The position numbers and the translations under genes are program-made. Shown piece after piece: positions 32,548-43,899 of a DNA stretch of 64,000 nt; within the stretch, counting starts at the first letter, position 1, and each line of letters opens with the position of its first letter. The DNA is from Symsagittifera roscoffensis (taxonomy: Eukaryota; Xenacoelomorpha; Acoela; Convolutidae), in assembly GCF_963678635.1 (NCBI RefSeq), contig NC_087070.1, forward strand, positions 7,600,539-7,664,538, in the 5' to 3' direction. Under the pieces are notes generated by a model. It searched no databases. It was given only the letters and a program-made list of their open reading frames with translations, and was not told where the DNA came from.

Positions 32548-32693
32548 GTGTTTGTATTCCTTTATACCTATTGTTTACCCTATCTATTTTTATTGCTATG
32601 TTACGTTTGCATTTCGCACCTGGTGTTTGGTCTGCTGTTTTGCTTGCTGTACACGGTTGTGGTTGGAGTGGCTGTCGTTGATTGATTGAAACT

Positions 32694-33842
32694 TCATCCT
32701 CCGACCAAGTCGTGCATTATTTCGGCTGGTGGAGGCGGATTTGTGAGGTTTTTCCAATCTAAACATGCATGTTTTGCATTTTCCCAGTTAAGATTGGTTG
32801 GTGAACTAGTTGTTGCCAAGTGTGAAAGAGAAGTATTTGGTTTTCTGCTTATATGTGTTTCAAAAGGTGAAATTTTTGTAACACCATGTGGAGTTATGCG
32901 TAATGTTTTATCTATTTCAGCAACGTCCGAAGCTACTTTGTATGGTGTATTTGCTGGGTCCATTCCCATGACTCCTAGTCGACATTTTAAAGTTTGTATC
33001 ATTCTCTCTACCACCCCAATTGCTCTATGACCGTTGACCTGCGCAAAAAGTAACTTAATATTATTGGTGTTACAAAACAGTTGAATTTTTTTCGCCCTAA
33101 ATACTTGTGCTTGATTGCATCCTAATTGACCACGTACTCCGTTATTCGAAATATATCGTTGCATAAATTTTATGGCGATATATGCTGTAGTGTTTGAAAC
33201 AACTTTTGCTGTTGGGAATTTTGACGATTTGTCTATAGCAACCAGTATATATGCGTCTTTATTTAAATCGTCGGGGAGAGGCCCAGCAAAATCTAATTGT
33301 ACTTCCTCATTTGGTTCTACTACTGAATCCATTTGGAACGATTGATTTTTTCTTTTTATTGGTTTGAGGTTTTTTACCTTGTTTTGTACAGTCATCGCAA
33401 TTCTTGGCCATTTGTACGATTGACCGGTGAACGTTTTGGCATAGATCCAGCATCGCGGCCGATCCTGGGTGTGTCAAGTCTAGGCTTTCCAGGATTGTCT
33501 GATGCAGTTGTGTTGGTATAACTATGCGTTCGTCAATCAGCAGACAGTCCTCCCGCACATGTAGTCTGTTACGGATATTAAACCAGTTATGTCCATAGGC
33601 GTATTTGGTTGCTTCCCAATCCCGCTTTTTACAAAGTTGATAAACGGTCTAAGGTTCCCGTCTTTTTTGGTTGCTGCGGCGATGAATTTGACCCCCAACA
33701 CCTTTTGTAAACGTTGTCGGAACAGTGGTGTGTCCTCCTCTGCTTCTGTCATTGTTGTCTGATTAACGGTTGCCACGATGTTATCTGCTATCTCGTGGTG
33801 GCTAGCCTCTAGTTGTGGTGGACTTGACTGCGTTCCCGTCAT
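32694..33842 (-). pseudogene. Gypsy integrase
   Basis: Three minus-strand frames cover it. 33842-33537 is the pre-integrase linker ('LFRQRLQKVLGVKFIAAATK'). 33558-33307 has the zinc finger with 'THPGSAAMLDLCQNVH' and 'CDDCTKQGKK'. 33395-32694 is the catalytic core. The first Asp is in 'LDFAGPLPDD'. The expected second Asp (TD..) reads 'GCNQAQVF', i.e. Asn. The Glu is present in 'GVVERMIQTLK'. Loss of the second acidic residue would inactivate it. Confidence 0.8.
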
Positions 33843-34112
33843 TGTGTGGGGTTCCTCATTGGGGGTGCATTCCTCCCTACCCTAGCTCTGTTTGGGTTCC
33901 CACCAACACGTGATTGTTGTCTGTTTGTGCTGCCACCGCGTTTTTCATGATGGGATGCACAGTTTTTCTGTTTTTGAATGTTCTTCAGTAAAAGTTGTTG
34001 TCGGAAAGTTTTTTACTGGTGGTGGCCTTGAGGAGATTAGTACTCTGGCGTCCTTGATGCTTGTATTTAATGATGCTGTAGTGCTGGTTGGTGTTTTTAT
34101 TTTCGTTGCTGG

Positions 34113-34550
34113 TCATTTGTGCCACCTAGAATCTGATAGATTTTCCTCCCTGTCTGATGTCCCCTGCCAGTTGTCCAGTTTCTCTTCTTTGCGAACACGT
34201 GGGTTCAGGGATTTCAATTCATCCGGAATGAATCCACCTTTGTATTGTTTGACGTCCGGTTTTCTACTCATGTTTGTTCCTTTTTGGGTTCCTGTAGCAT
34301 TGCCACCGATTAAACTGAAGTTGCATTGTTCTCGAGCTGGTTTGTCTAACAAGATTTGTGAATATGCGTATCGCAAATCCAGTGTAGAAAACAGAGTTTG
34401 TTGATTATCGTTTGATTTGACTACCTGTGCTAGGTTGTCTAGTAATAAATCGATATTAGGCATTTGGTATTTATTTTTACGGATAAATTTATTGATCTTC
34501 TTTGAATCCAACGCTAATTTCACCGTCTGATCTTTTTTTACTGTAATCAT
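34113..34550 (-). pseudogene. Gypsy reverse transcriptase, N-terminal part only
   Basis: The frame holds 'ALDSKKINKFIRKNKYQMPN' and 'STLDLRYAYSQILLD', the fingers and first catalytic Asp of gypsy RTs, then 'CNFSLIGGNATGT'. There it departs from the family: the following 50 or so residues are Lys/Arg/Glu-rich and not RT-like. The YxDD box is missing. Upstream RT sequence (34550-34830) is interrupted by stops. Confidence 0.8.
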
Positions 34551-34829
34551 GATTGGACTTGTAAATTATCGATCGGAACATTTATCCAATTTTACTATGT
34601 GTTTTTGATCCATGAGCTTGTTGAGTTTTTTGTCTACGTTCCTGTAGATGCACCGGGACACGACGTCCTTTCTGTTGTACTGGAACAAATTTTTTTTGAA
34701 TTGAATTCTCATTACGTGATTTTTTGATTTTCCAACACGAACACGCAGTTGTGGATAATTATCTTTTACCCATTGTTTGATTTCGTTTTTTTTACTGTAT
34801 TTATCTTATTCTGAGTTGTGGGAGGATGT

Positions 34830-35225
34830 TCCTGCCAATAAAGTTTGCTTTTTGATTATCCACAATGATGAATGGAGCAGCATGTATTTTCCAGCCTACT
34901 GATTCCATCATAAATATCAACCTCCATTTTGGGACAATGGTCTCACCATTGTAACAGGCTAAGTTCCGAACCGTGTCATCCGGAGGAATTTAATTTGTTA
35001 TTACGGAGTGGTCATTTTCTTGTAATCGCCGTGCGTTTTTTTCGTTCAGGAACGACATTGGACTCTCAGAGTCAGCGATAGCGAATAAGTCTTCTGTTTT
35101 CGTCTTCAGTTTAATGATGTGTCCTTTTAATTCATTTTCTGACAAAATTGTCGCTTGTTTTATTTCAAATACTTCGGATATTGCAATTACCGAAAAATTG
35201 TCAACGTGGTACTCTTCTCAACCGT
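34830..35225 (-). pseudogene. Gypsy protease
   Basis: Sense-strand translation gives 'NFSVIAISEVFEIKQATIL', then 'DLFAIADSESPMSFLNEK', the retropepsin active-site loop (D-[ST]-G, here D-S-E). Later comes 'IGRNILPQL', matching the G.[ND].L motif near the end of the domain. One stop lies in the middle. The Gly-to-Glu change in the loop is abnormal. Confidence 0.65.
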
Positions 35226-35339
35226 TTTCTGACAAGTTGACTGGATCGGGTTCGGTTTTTTGAATTTCGATTCGACTTTGTTTTACTCTTCTTAGTTGTT
35301 GCGATCGCCCAGGCAATTAACATTTACTGATTGACACAT

Positions 35340-36301
35340 TTTAGCAAAATGACCCCTTTTGGAGCATTTGGAACAAATTCATCTTTTGCGGGACATGATT
35401 GTAAATGGTTTTGTCCAAACAGGTTACCACATTTGTAGCATTGCTTTTGAGTGTTAGAATATTGATTCCTTTGCTGTTGTTGGGACTGACCTCGTGTTTT
35501 TTGTTGAACTCGAGGAGATGGACGTCCTCAAAAGTTTCCGCGGCCTCTTTGGGTTGCTTGATTGTTTGTGAAACTTCCTCGTCTCCGTGTGTTGATAAAG
35601 TGTATTGGTTCCTGTTTTGTTGTTGCGGTTTGGTTTCCGAACGGGTTGGTTTTCATTGTACGACTGTGTTCGATCCCCTTTTCCCTGCGTATAGCATATT
35701 CGTACGCTTCTTGCGGAGTTTTCGTCTCTGCGAGTAGTTCTTCGGCTATTTTTTCGTTGGGCATGTGTGCCGTAAAAACATCTCGCACCCGCTCAGATTC
35801 TCTGTCCCCGCAATCTGATCTGGAAGCCAACTCGACCAAATCAGCGTGAAACTGTTCCAGGCTTTCCGTTTTCTTCTGTTTACTGCAGATAAAGTTTACT
35901 GCAAATATCTTTCGAACGCGACAATTCTGTTTGTTATGAATATGTCTTCCACTATCGTAAATAACTCTCTGGTTGTCACAGTGTGTAGTACAAGGCGCGA
36001 GCGCTTTTGCTGAAGTTGGCGCTGGCCCTCGGCTCCCAGACAAAAAAAGGTAACTTCTAACCTTAGCTTCGACTTCATCCCATCGGAATGAACAGCATAG
36101 AACTCCCTTTTCTCGGGCTTTCATCACGTGTTTCTCCCAACCAACTCTCTTTTCTTGATTGCGAACCTCCCGATTTTTCCTTTGAGCGTCCGTTTCTCCT
36201 GTGATTTCGACCTGATATACTGGTTCTGTGGGCTCGACGAGTGGATGTTTGTTCCTCTGAAGATTTCTCACCTCGATCCGGTCTTTGGCAAATACTGCCA
36301 T
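35340..36301 (-). pseudogene. Gypsy Gag with two zinc knuckles
   Basis: The frame 36301-35528 (257 codons from an ATG) contains 'KKTESLEQFHADLVELASR' and 'AEELLAETKTPQEAYEYAIR', capsid-type helices of gypsy Gag, and ends in an Arg/Gly-rich tail. Past a break, two CCHC knuckles can be read: 'CYKCGNLFGQNHLQSC' (CX2CX9HX4C) and a second one split by a frameshift near 35360. Two knuckles with different spacing are typical of the Mag-like part of the gypsy group. Confidence 0.75.
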
Positions 36302-36392
36302 CTCAAATATCGCTGCCCTCTTCGGCTATTCTAGTGGTGGCTCGCTTGAAGCTTTTTCCCAAAATGGGTTGATATTCAGCTGTTTTTTGTGT

Positions 36393-36410
36393 ATCCTGCT
36401 ATCTGCGCCA
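36393..36410 (-). promoter_or_regulatory. Primer-binding site of the minus-strand gypsy element
   Basis: Directly next to the LTR terminus GTGACA, the sense strand reads TGGCGCAGATAGCAGGA. The plus strand shows the tRNA-like 3' end ...TGCGCCA. The primer tRNA was not identified. Confidence 0.6.
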
Positions 36411-36587
36411 TGTCACAACTCGAGGTATGAGCGTGAATATATTGGATCCGAACGGCTCGATAAGCGTAGTCTTTTGAGACGTAGATCGAAACAACTACTG
36501 TACTGTTGTTCAGAAACGTAAAATATCGTCTGACACTTGCTCATGGACTTCAGTTGGCATGCAGCTGTATCAAGGTCAAGTGACCAG

Positions 36588-36590
<3 letters not shown>
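36411..36590 (-). repeat. 5' LTR of the minus-strand gypsy element
   Basis: It is 180 bases, beginning TGTCTGGTCA and ending GAGTTGTGACA in sense orientation, so it has four-base inverted termini TGTC/GACA. It lies between the PBS and the AT microsatellite. A single copy is visible. Confidence 0.6.
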
Positions 36591-36647
<57 letters not shown>

Positions 36648-36656
36648 TATATATAT
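36589..36656. repeat. (AT)n microsatellite at the gypsy insertion boundary
   Basis: About 30 AT dinucleotides with minor interruptions follow the LTR edge immediately. Confidence 0.95.
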
Positions 36657-36659
36657 CTA

Positions 36660-39330
36660 TGTATATATTACTCAAATTAGTACATAACAACAGTAATGAG
36701 TTTAAATATCCGTACCGGATGACAGTAACGAAAGAAGTTTTACACTTATTGTGACAACGACAGATTTTTAGCAGAAGAAACAGATTACGTTTGGAACTCA
36801 GAAAGGTATCACAAAATGTTTTTGAATATATCAAATGAAATTTTCAGTTCAGCAATTCAAACTGGTTCAGTATTTGAAAATTATATGAAAGTAACTCAAT
36901 TAGCAACAGATATCACACCTTGAAACTCTAACACAAGTTTTGTGATAATACAATTAAAGATCAACGTTTATGAGAACAAAAAAAATCTAATTGGAGTTAC
37001 AACGTTAAATTGCCAAGATATTCAAACCGCATCACATTTCAATAATGGAAAAAATGTTCAAACAAAACATACATCAGTGCAACAAAGTTTATCTCCTAAC
37101 AATTACGAAACTACATAAAAAGAACAAAACTCCATTTCCAGACTTAACCTTACAATCAACGGTGATTACAAAAATTTATCCTAAATATGCCCACTTGGAT
37201 TATCAAACATAAAGGCCAACAACTAGAAAAACTTTCATTCAATAAACCAACAATTACATGTGAAAACAATTATGCAAATCTTAACTATGATTGTTTTTAG
37301 CGAATAAAAATAATTTTAACCCAATAGTACGACCACTAGTAGCTTCGCAAACCCACTCTCATGAACATAAACACAAACAGCTTATACCTAAATGTCGAAT
37401 GATTCAATACGTAAGTTTCCATGATAAGAGAAAAACCCAAACAGATCGCAATGAAAATTATTCAATTTCCGATCAAAACAAACATTGCTCAACCAGCAAA
37501 TATTTTATAAGAAAACAAGCACATTATTCAGATGATGAACACGAACTTCATAAAAATCAACAACAAAACATCTCTGATTAAAGAAAATACCTATGGAAAC
37601 ACATCGATCGACCAGATTCAATTTTCAACCAGATATTTTTGAACCCTATGTCAATACGTCAAAAACTCAACCACACAACCTAAAATAAATACAAAACCAA
37701 AACATGCACAAACAACTGATAACATGCAACTACAAAATCTAACAGACACTCGAGGTTACCAACCAGAATCAATGAGAAATGAAAATCCCTTACCATATTT
37801 TTACAACAACATGAGTTTGATCCAAATCAACTCATAAATTTTACAAAAAAACCTACTACAGCAAAATCACTTCAAATGACGATGAATCCTTACTTCATGG
37901 GTAGATCATCTAAAACACCAAACAAACATTAATGGTTTTTACAGCAACAGTTCCTGAATACTCTGTAGAAGACTATTCAAATGTTATTACAGCCAACTTA
38001 GACGAAATCTAGGCCCAGAACCAATAAATACAGCACTTCAACAAAAATGTATTCAAGCTGTACAGCACTGATAAAAACACACAGCAGCCAAAAAATTGTT
38101 TTCAGTACTACCCATAGGTATTAAATCCAATTGAAAACGTTTCACCCACGAATTCTCAAAATGTTTGACTCAGAAAGAAACAAATAAAATCAAACATTTT
38201 TATGTAACAAAATACGTAGACTCGCGAACAAAACTACGAAACAACCCGCTGTAAGAGTAGAAATTCTTGTACGAAAAGCGTATTCTCTAAATACAAATGA
38301 TTATAAGAACACAAAATTGACAGAAGCTCTAATGATGACATTAACAACACAATAAAGAAAAGAAGCAATAAAAAAGAAAGCATCAAAATCATCATCAATT
38401 CTTGAACCAGATATTGATTTCCGCAAATTCGTACAGAAATTAGAACAAACCGAGATCGAAATCAAATAAGTGGGAAAAAATTGGAATTGCAGTAAGTGAA
38501 TAACAATCAAACAACTATGTCACATGTAAGTAACGTTTAAAACTCAGACAATGAATTGGCAGAAAACATTAAGAACCTAACTCAAATTCTCAATATAACT
38601 GAGAAGAACCCGAATTTTAAAGGAAAACCCTCTTTTACAAAACAATGTAGCTGCTGCCGCAAAAACGGACACATCATTGCGAATGTAGACAAAAGCAATA
38701 AAATAAATCAAATAGACCACCGAGGCAGAAAGAACCAAAAACAAACATTTTTACCAATACATGGAGAAATATCAAAATTTTCAACGTAACAATAGCTCGG
38801 GAAAACCACTTCCATCTAGTTACAGTAACAGTAGATCACAATCGTCATATTTTAAGAACTCTCCAGGAAGATCACCAGATCGAAAAAAATCTCAAAAACA
38901 TGCATAAAGCCGCTCAAATTGTTACAACAGCCAGTACAGAAACAATTACTCAAGATCAAACTCCTATAGTAGGAACTATTTTAATTATCAAACAAACCGT
39001 TCATATTCCATCAACCGTAACCGATTTTACTCAAATGGCAGTTCCAAGTTCCAGACATTTTTCGAACAACCGCAACAACAATTACTCAAACAATAACAGA
39101 ATAAAAAACAATTCGACTAACAGAAACTATATTAACAGATCACCTGAACACTCAAATAATTACAGGAAACAAAACAACAGCTACCAAAATACATCAAGAA
39201 ACTTTTCTAAGTTCCACAATTGAAACAATTCATCAAATTCAAATAGACAAAACCAAAAATATAGTTGAAGTACACCAAAACATCAAGGACAAATTAATCA
39301 AGTAAAAGCTACTGTCAAAACAGTCATTAT
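36660..39330 (+). pseudogene. Gag relic of the plus-strand gypsy element
   Basis: The stretch is A- and C-rich with many stops. The clearest parts are a broken zinc knuckle 'CSCCRKNGHIIANV' (38646 onward; the fourth ligand Cys is Val) and an Asn/Ser/Arg-rich nucleocapsid tail at 39050-39220. A short frame at 37291-37581 is His/Lys/Gln-rich. Capsid motifs were not recognised. Confidence 0.5.
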
Positions 39331-39699
39331 TATGATGAAGTAGAAAACGAGCTGGAAAACCCAGTTCAATTAGTGATCAATTTGAACTGCTGATTCAAAT
39401 TAGTGTTTTATTTTCAACATATTATTGATTAAAATGTTTTTTTTTTATTTCACTATCCTCGTCGGTGTTTTCGCAGTATATATGATTCAATTGTAATTCT
39501 GAAGTTTTCGCATTTTCTATTTCTGATAGACTTGGAGTTGTTTCAATTCTATCTTGTATTTGATTCATTTGTCGTTGATGTATTGGTTTACTTCTTCACT
39601 AAATTTGATTTTGTCTATTTGAATATAGTAAATTACCAAAATCGAAAGGAATATCCCAACAGTAAACTGACAAATCCAGGACAGTCAAAACAGCGATAT

Positions 39700-42175
39700 G
39701 AGTTATGTAAAACTCAGACCCCGTACCAATGAAATTAATATTTATCACAAAATAACGCCAAACATACCTTCGCCTCACAGAAAAATTCGGACAGTTGCAA
39801 TTCTTTTAGAAAATCAAAAAGATATCTCAACCACCGTATCTTGAAATTGATTTTTTAAAAGCTTCAGGAGCAGAATCAAACATCAGTAATATCGATACAT
39901 GGAACGAAAAACGTTCTTTACACACTAAATTTACTCTATACAAAACTATAAGCAAGTTAGCTACAGCACAAGGTACAAACTCAATTGCCTCTCAGACCAA
40001 CAAAAACAATGAAACCAAACAAATTTCTAGTAAGACCTTTTGGACAATATTTTAGTTACAGATAATAAAGCTTATTTAGTAGGTATAGCATTCATTATCA
40101 AACAAAGACTAACAATTAAAATAGTAATCAGTAAAAAGAAGAGAGATAAATACACACAAACAATTAATACGTTTGTAACATTCTTCAACGACTTATAAAG
40201 CCATCTCCATTTTTTTCAAAATTCTGCCCTATATACAACCAGCAAGAAAAGTATTTGAAAACATTGACTGGATGTGCATACCATTTTTCGATCACCAATA
40301 TCAATATTACAAGGATCAAAATACACAACAGTTGTACATGTGTGACCCTTAATAAAGAACCGATCCATAAGTTTTTTCGAGTAAAATTCGTATCAACGAA
40401 ATACGCTTAAACCAGAAATACAGATTTTATTGAACTACACGTATTTATGAATATCCATACAAAATCACACTTCCCTTAGGATTATTATACTTCTGGGAAA
40501 CAAACTCAAAACTGCATCCAGTTCAAGAAAACGCATTTCGAGTAAAAAAAAATTTTAAAGCTACCAGACATTCGTCAATCTGCTATACTGACCAAAGAAA
40601 TATCAATGATAGTTTTATAAAAAACAAACAATACGAAACATGGACTATAACATAAAAATTTCATGTTTTAAACCTTCAGTTCCAATTTCAAAATACACAA
40701 CAGAAGAACAAAACTCTTAACAAAAACTATTTTCCAAAAATTTCAAATAAATTAAACAGAGTTTGAACAGATAGCGGTTTTTCTTGTTAAAAAGGCCCAA
40801 TATACATGCCAAACAAAAATTCGATATCGAAAAATACAATCACTACTGCATCTTTTACCCTGACGTAGTCTTTACAAAGCAACGTGCAAGTAAAAACCAT
40901 ATAGACTTACGGGACAAAAAAAGCAAATTTTTAGAAAATCTGGAACAATTTGAAATTATCTCGCCAGTAAGTCACGAACAACGACCAAAAGAAAAAACTC
41001 TTGTAAACCTAGTTATTATTTCTGCGAAAGGCAATTCTCTAAGAATAGTACTCGACGCAAGATATTTAATTTCTATGATAGATGAATCCAAAGGCAATTG
41101 GCACGTCAAAGCGATTCAAGTAATTCAGAAAAGAAACAAATTGATAGTAAAATACAACAGCAGACATGAATAGTGCTTAGAACCAAATGCTGCTAGATGA
41201 ACAATCACGCCGCTTAAAACAGTTCGTTAATGAGAACCAACACTACCAATTTAACAGATTTTTTTTTGGTTTTTCCAGAGGACCAGAAGTTTTTTTGCTT
41301 TCATGGGTAAAATTTTTAAACAGTTTGTTCTAAATAAAACTGTGAGCACAAATTTAGACAATGTCTTCTTACAATCACTAACAAAAACGAAACTTTTCGA
41401 AGAAAAATACCATCAAAAATTACAAAACCAAGTTTTTAAAGCGGCCGGAGATAAATCACATTTTTAGCTCACTTACCTTAAGTTTATGGGACATATCATT
41501 GGAGAAAAGACAATAAAATCTCTAAAATCACAAATCGATGCTTTTCAAAAAAAAAATCACCATCTAATAAAAGAAAATACTGGAAACTCTGGGAAGGCCA
41601 AATTTTTTAAACAAAAATTTATACAAAATCCAAAAATTCATCTATGATTCAGACCATTTTATAGATCGTCTACAAAATGTTTTTCAATGGACAGTCCAAC
41701 ATCAAAAATATTTTGATGATATTCAAAAACTCATATGCGAGCAAATCTCAAACCCTATTTCAGACTCAAATCAATCAATTTTTTGCAATGTGCGACGCAT
41801 CTAAGTTTGGAGTTGGAGCAGTAGTCCTGCAATCACATCAAGGAACGAACAAAAAAACTTAACAACCGCACTTTCAAGAATTTTCATAGAAGCACATATA
41901 CAACTCTCTACACTTAAAAGAGAGTGTACAGCTATAATAAATACACCAACAAAATACGATTTTTTGATTCTTAGATCAAAACATTCAACAGTGTTTATTA
42001 CAGATTACAAAGCTATATTGTTTCTTTTTACAAAGAAATCCAACCCAAATCATAGAGTACATAGATTTCAACTAATTCTGATGGAAATTTCCAACTTACA
42101 CAAAGTTTGGACAGCGGGTAAAAACCTTATTTTACAAGGCACACTTAGTAGAACACACCACCAGTATTATTAGCA
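39700..42175 (+). pseudogene. Protease, RT and RNase H relics of the plus-strand gypsy element
   Basis: Protease: 'ASGAESNISNIDTWN' at 39861, where the family has D-S-G-A, so the catalytic Asp is lost. RT: 40784-41173 contains 'ISPVSHEQRPKEKTLVNLVI' and 'RIVLDARYLISMIDES'. The YIDD box near 41351 reads 'LDNVFLQS' (second Asp replaced by Asn). RNase H: 'FFAMCDASKFGVGAVV' (41785), then 'ITDYKAILFLFTKKSNPNHR' and 'VWTAGKNLILQGTLSR' (41964-42173). Frames change at least six times between these blocks. The order is that of a gypsy pol. Confidence 0.75.
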
Positions 42176-42839
42176 TGAAGAACGACAGTTGAAAAACCAC
42201 GAATACTTTGAAAAACTTTTGCAAAAGACGAAACAATACCACGATTAGAAACAAAAAAGCAATGATATTGGCACCGATAATGAAAAAAATAACTCCTTTA
42301 GAAAACTTTCCTTTTTTTTGGAATGTCAAAATAACAATTATGAAGTTGACTTAACAGGAATAAAAACACATTTAAAGCTTAATCATATTCTTTATGGATA
42401 AAAACAAAAATCAGTTAAAAACACAAAATCAAACTCCACAACGGAATGCATTAGTTCCAATAATAGAAAAACAAGATTTGGTAGACAAAATCATTTGAGC
42501 AGGACCGTCAAAAACCAACAGGGAATATACAATTATTAAAGTCTGATTTTAAAGACCCTGTTAAAAAAGAACAGCTAACAAATCATGAAATACAGAAACA
42601 TTTAGTAATTTAAACTACTGAACTCCAAACGAAATCACTAAAAATATTGGAAAAAAATTGGCCCTGTTCGCAAAAACAATCCTGGCATAAAAATAAAGCT
42701 AAACTTGAAAAAGCCAAAATCACCATCCTAGGAAACAAAACCTTACTCTGAAACTTCCAAAAATGTAACAACACAACCATAAATAAGAGTGCAGATTCAA
42801 TAAGAAAAATATCTTTACACAGATACTAAAGAACCACGC

Positions 42840-43620
42840 AAGAAAGATCATCAGGCACGAAAGATCAGATTGGTTCGAATAATTTTTTTCCGAAAATTTT
42901 AAATCCCAAACGCACCAATATGAATTTTATTCAACAGATTTTTTACTCTCCAATTCAAAAAAGCTGAAAAATTGCAGAAAAGCATTTTTTAACGGACAAA
43001 AATGAAAATTCAATCATCGAATTTCCTTTGATACAAAAAAACCCATATCATCCTCTTCTGAAGGAAAATTTTACATTATGGTAATCGTAGACGCATTTAC
43101 ATTTAGTTAGCTTTAAACAGTGTTCCTATGTTTATTATGCATACACTACACTTTATGAGCACTGGATGGTAAAATTTGCATGATCCGAAATCCTTAATAC
43201 AGACAACGGATCAGAATTATAAAATAAAGAAATAATCACACTACGTCATTTATATAAAGCTAAACCTAAACCTAGAACCCCACAAGCCCCATGGACTAAT
43301 GGGTTAGTCGAACTCTCCAATCGTTCAGTTCAAGAATCTTTCCGATGTATAATTAACGGAGACAGATAAAAAATTCAGTGAATTGTCAACAGATGCAATG
43401 TTATTCCCATTGAAAAAAAAATTCTGAAATCCTAACAATTTTTGGTTTACCACCCAATGATATGGGTTTCAATCAAAAACCACATTAGCCATTAATGTTC
43501 ACAGCAAACGCTTCTAAAAATACACAAGGACATTGTCAACCACCGAAAAAAATCGATTTGTTATAACTTACCACTTCATACCCACGATGATGATCAATTT
43601 CATCATCCAAAAACTTTGAA
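42840..43620 (+). pseudogene. Integrase relic of the plus-strand gypsy element
   Basis: All three acidic positions can be read in shifted frames: 'FYIMVIVDAFTF' near 43070, 'TDNGSEL' near 43200 and 'APWTNGLVELSNRSVQ' near 43290-43335. Stops and frameshifts fall between them. The amino-terminal zinc finger was not recovered with confidence. Confidence 0.65.
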
Positions 43621-43899
43621 ATTTGCTTTCGGTATTCCTTGCGAAAGGATATTAATAGATATAAAAATTACAATGAAATTTAATGATAAAAAGCAAGTAA
43701 ATTGCTACAAAGACAAAATACTCAATCCTAAAATAAATCATGTTTTTAATCAGCTTCAGATATATGAACAGGAACGTTTGTATTAATTCCAAACTTAACA
43801 TTATATAGAAAAACCTCAAAAAAATTACAACCCATAAGCAAAGATCACACTGGAATTTTGATAACACTAATCCACAGATGTAACATTTAAATTAACAGA

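Larger units (their letters stand above)
32548..36590 (-). mobile_element. Ty3/gypsy retrotransposon, minus strand, deleted in RT/RNase H, nested
   Basis: In sense order it has a 180-base 5' LTR (36590-36411), PBS, gag, protease, the start of RT, then the linker and integrase. The catalytic palm of RT and all of RNase H are absent between about 34100 and 33840, so it is a deletion derivative. Its 3' LTR is not seen in 32548-32690 and probably lies in the gap. The 5' LTR abuts an AT microsatellite and both sides beyond are plus-strand-element sequence, so this copy inserted into that element. Confidence 0.75.

Noticed and set aside
32316-32685. Two ORFs of about 120 codons across the N run
   Set aside because: They are created by reading through the assembly gap.
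32686-34404. Plus-strand ORFs at 32686-33030 and 33892-34404
   Set aside because: They are antisense shadows of gypsy integrase and RT, which have clear motifs on the minus strand.
36550-36834. Minus-strand ORF with a YIYIYIY run
   Set aside because: The run is the AT microsatellite and the rest has no protein pattern.
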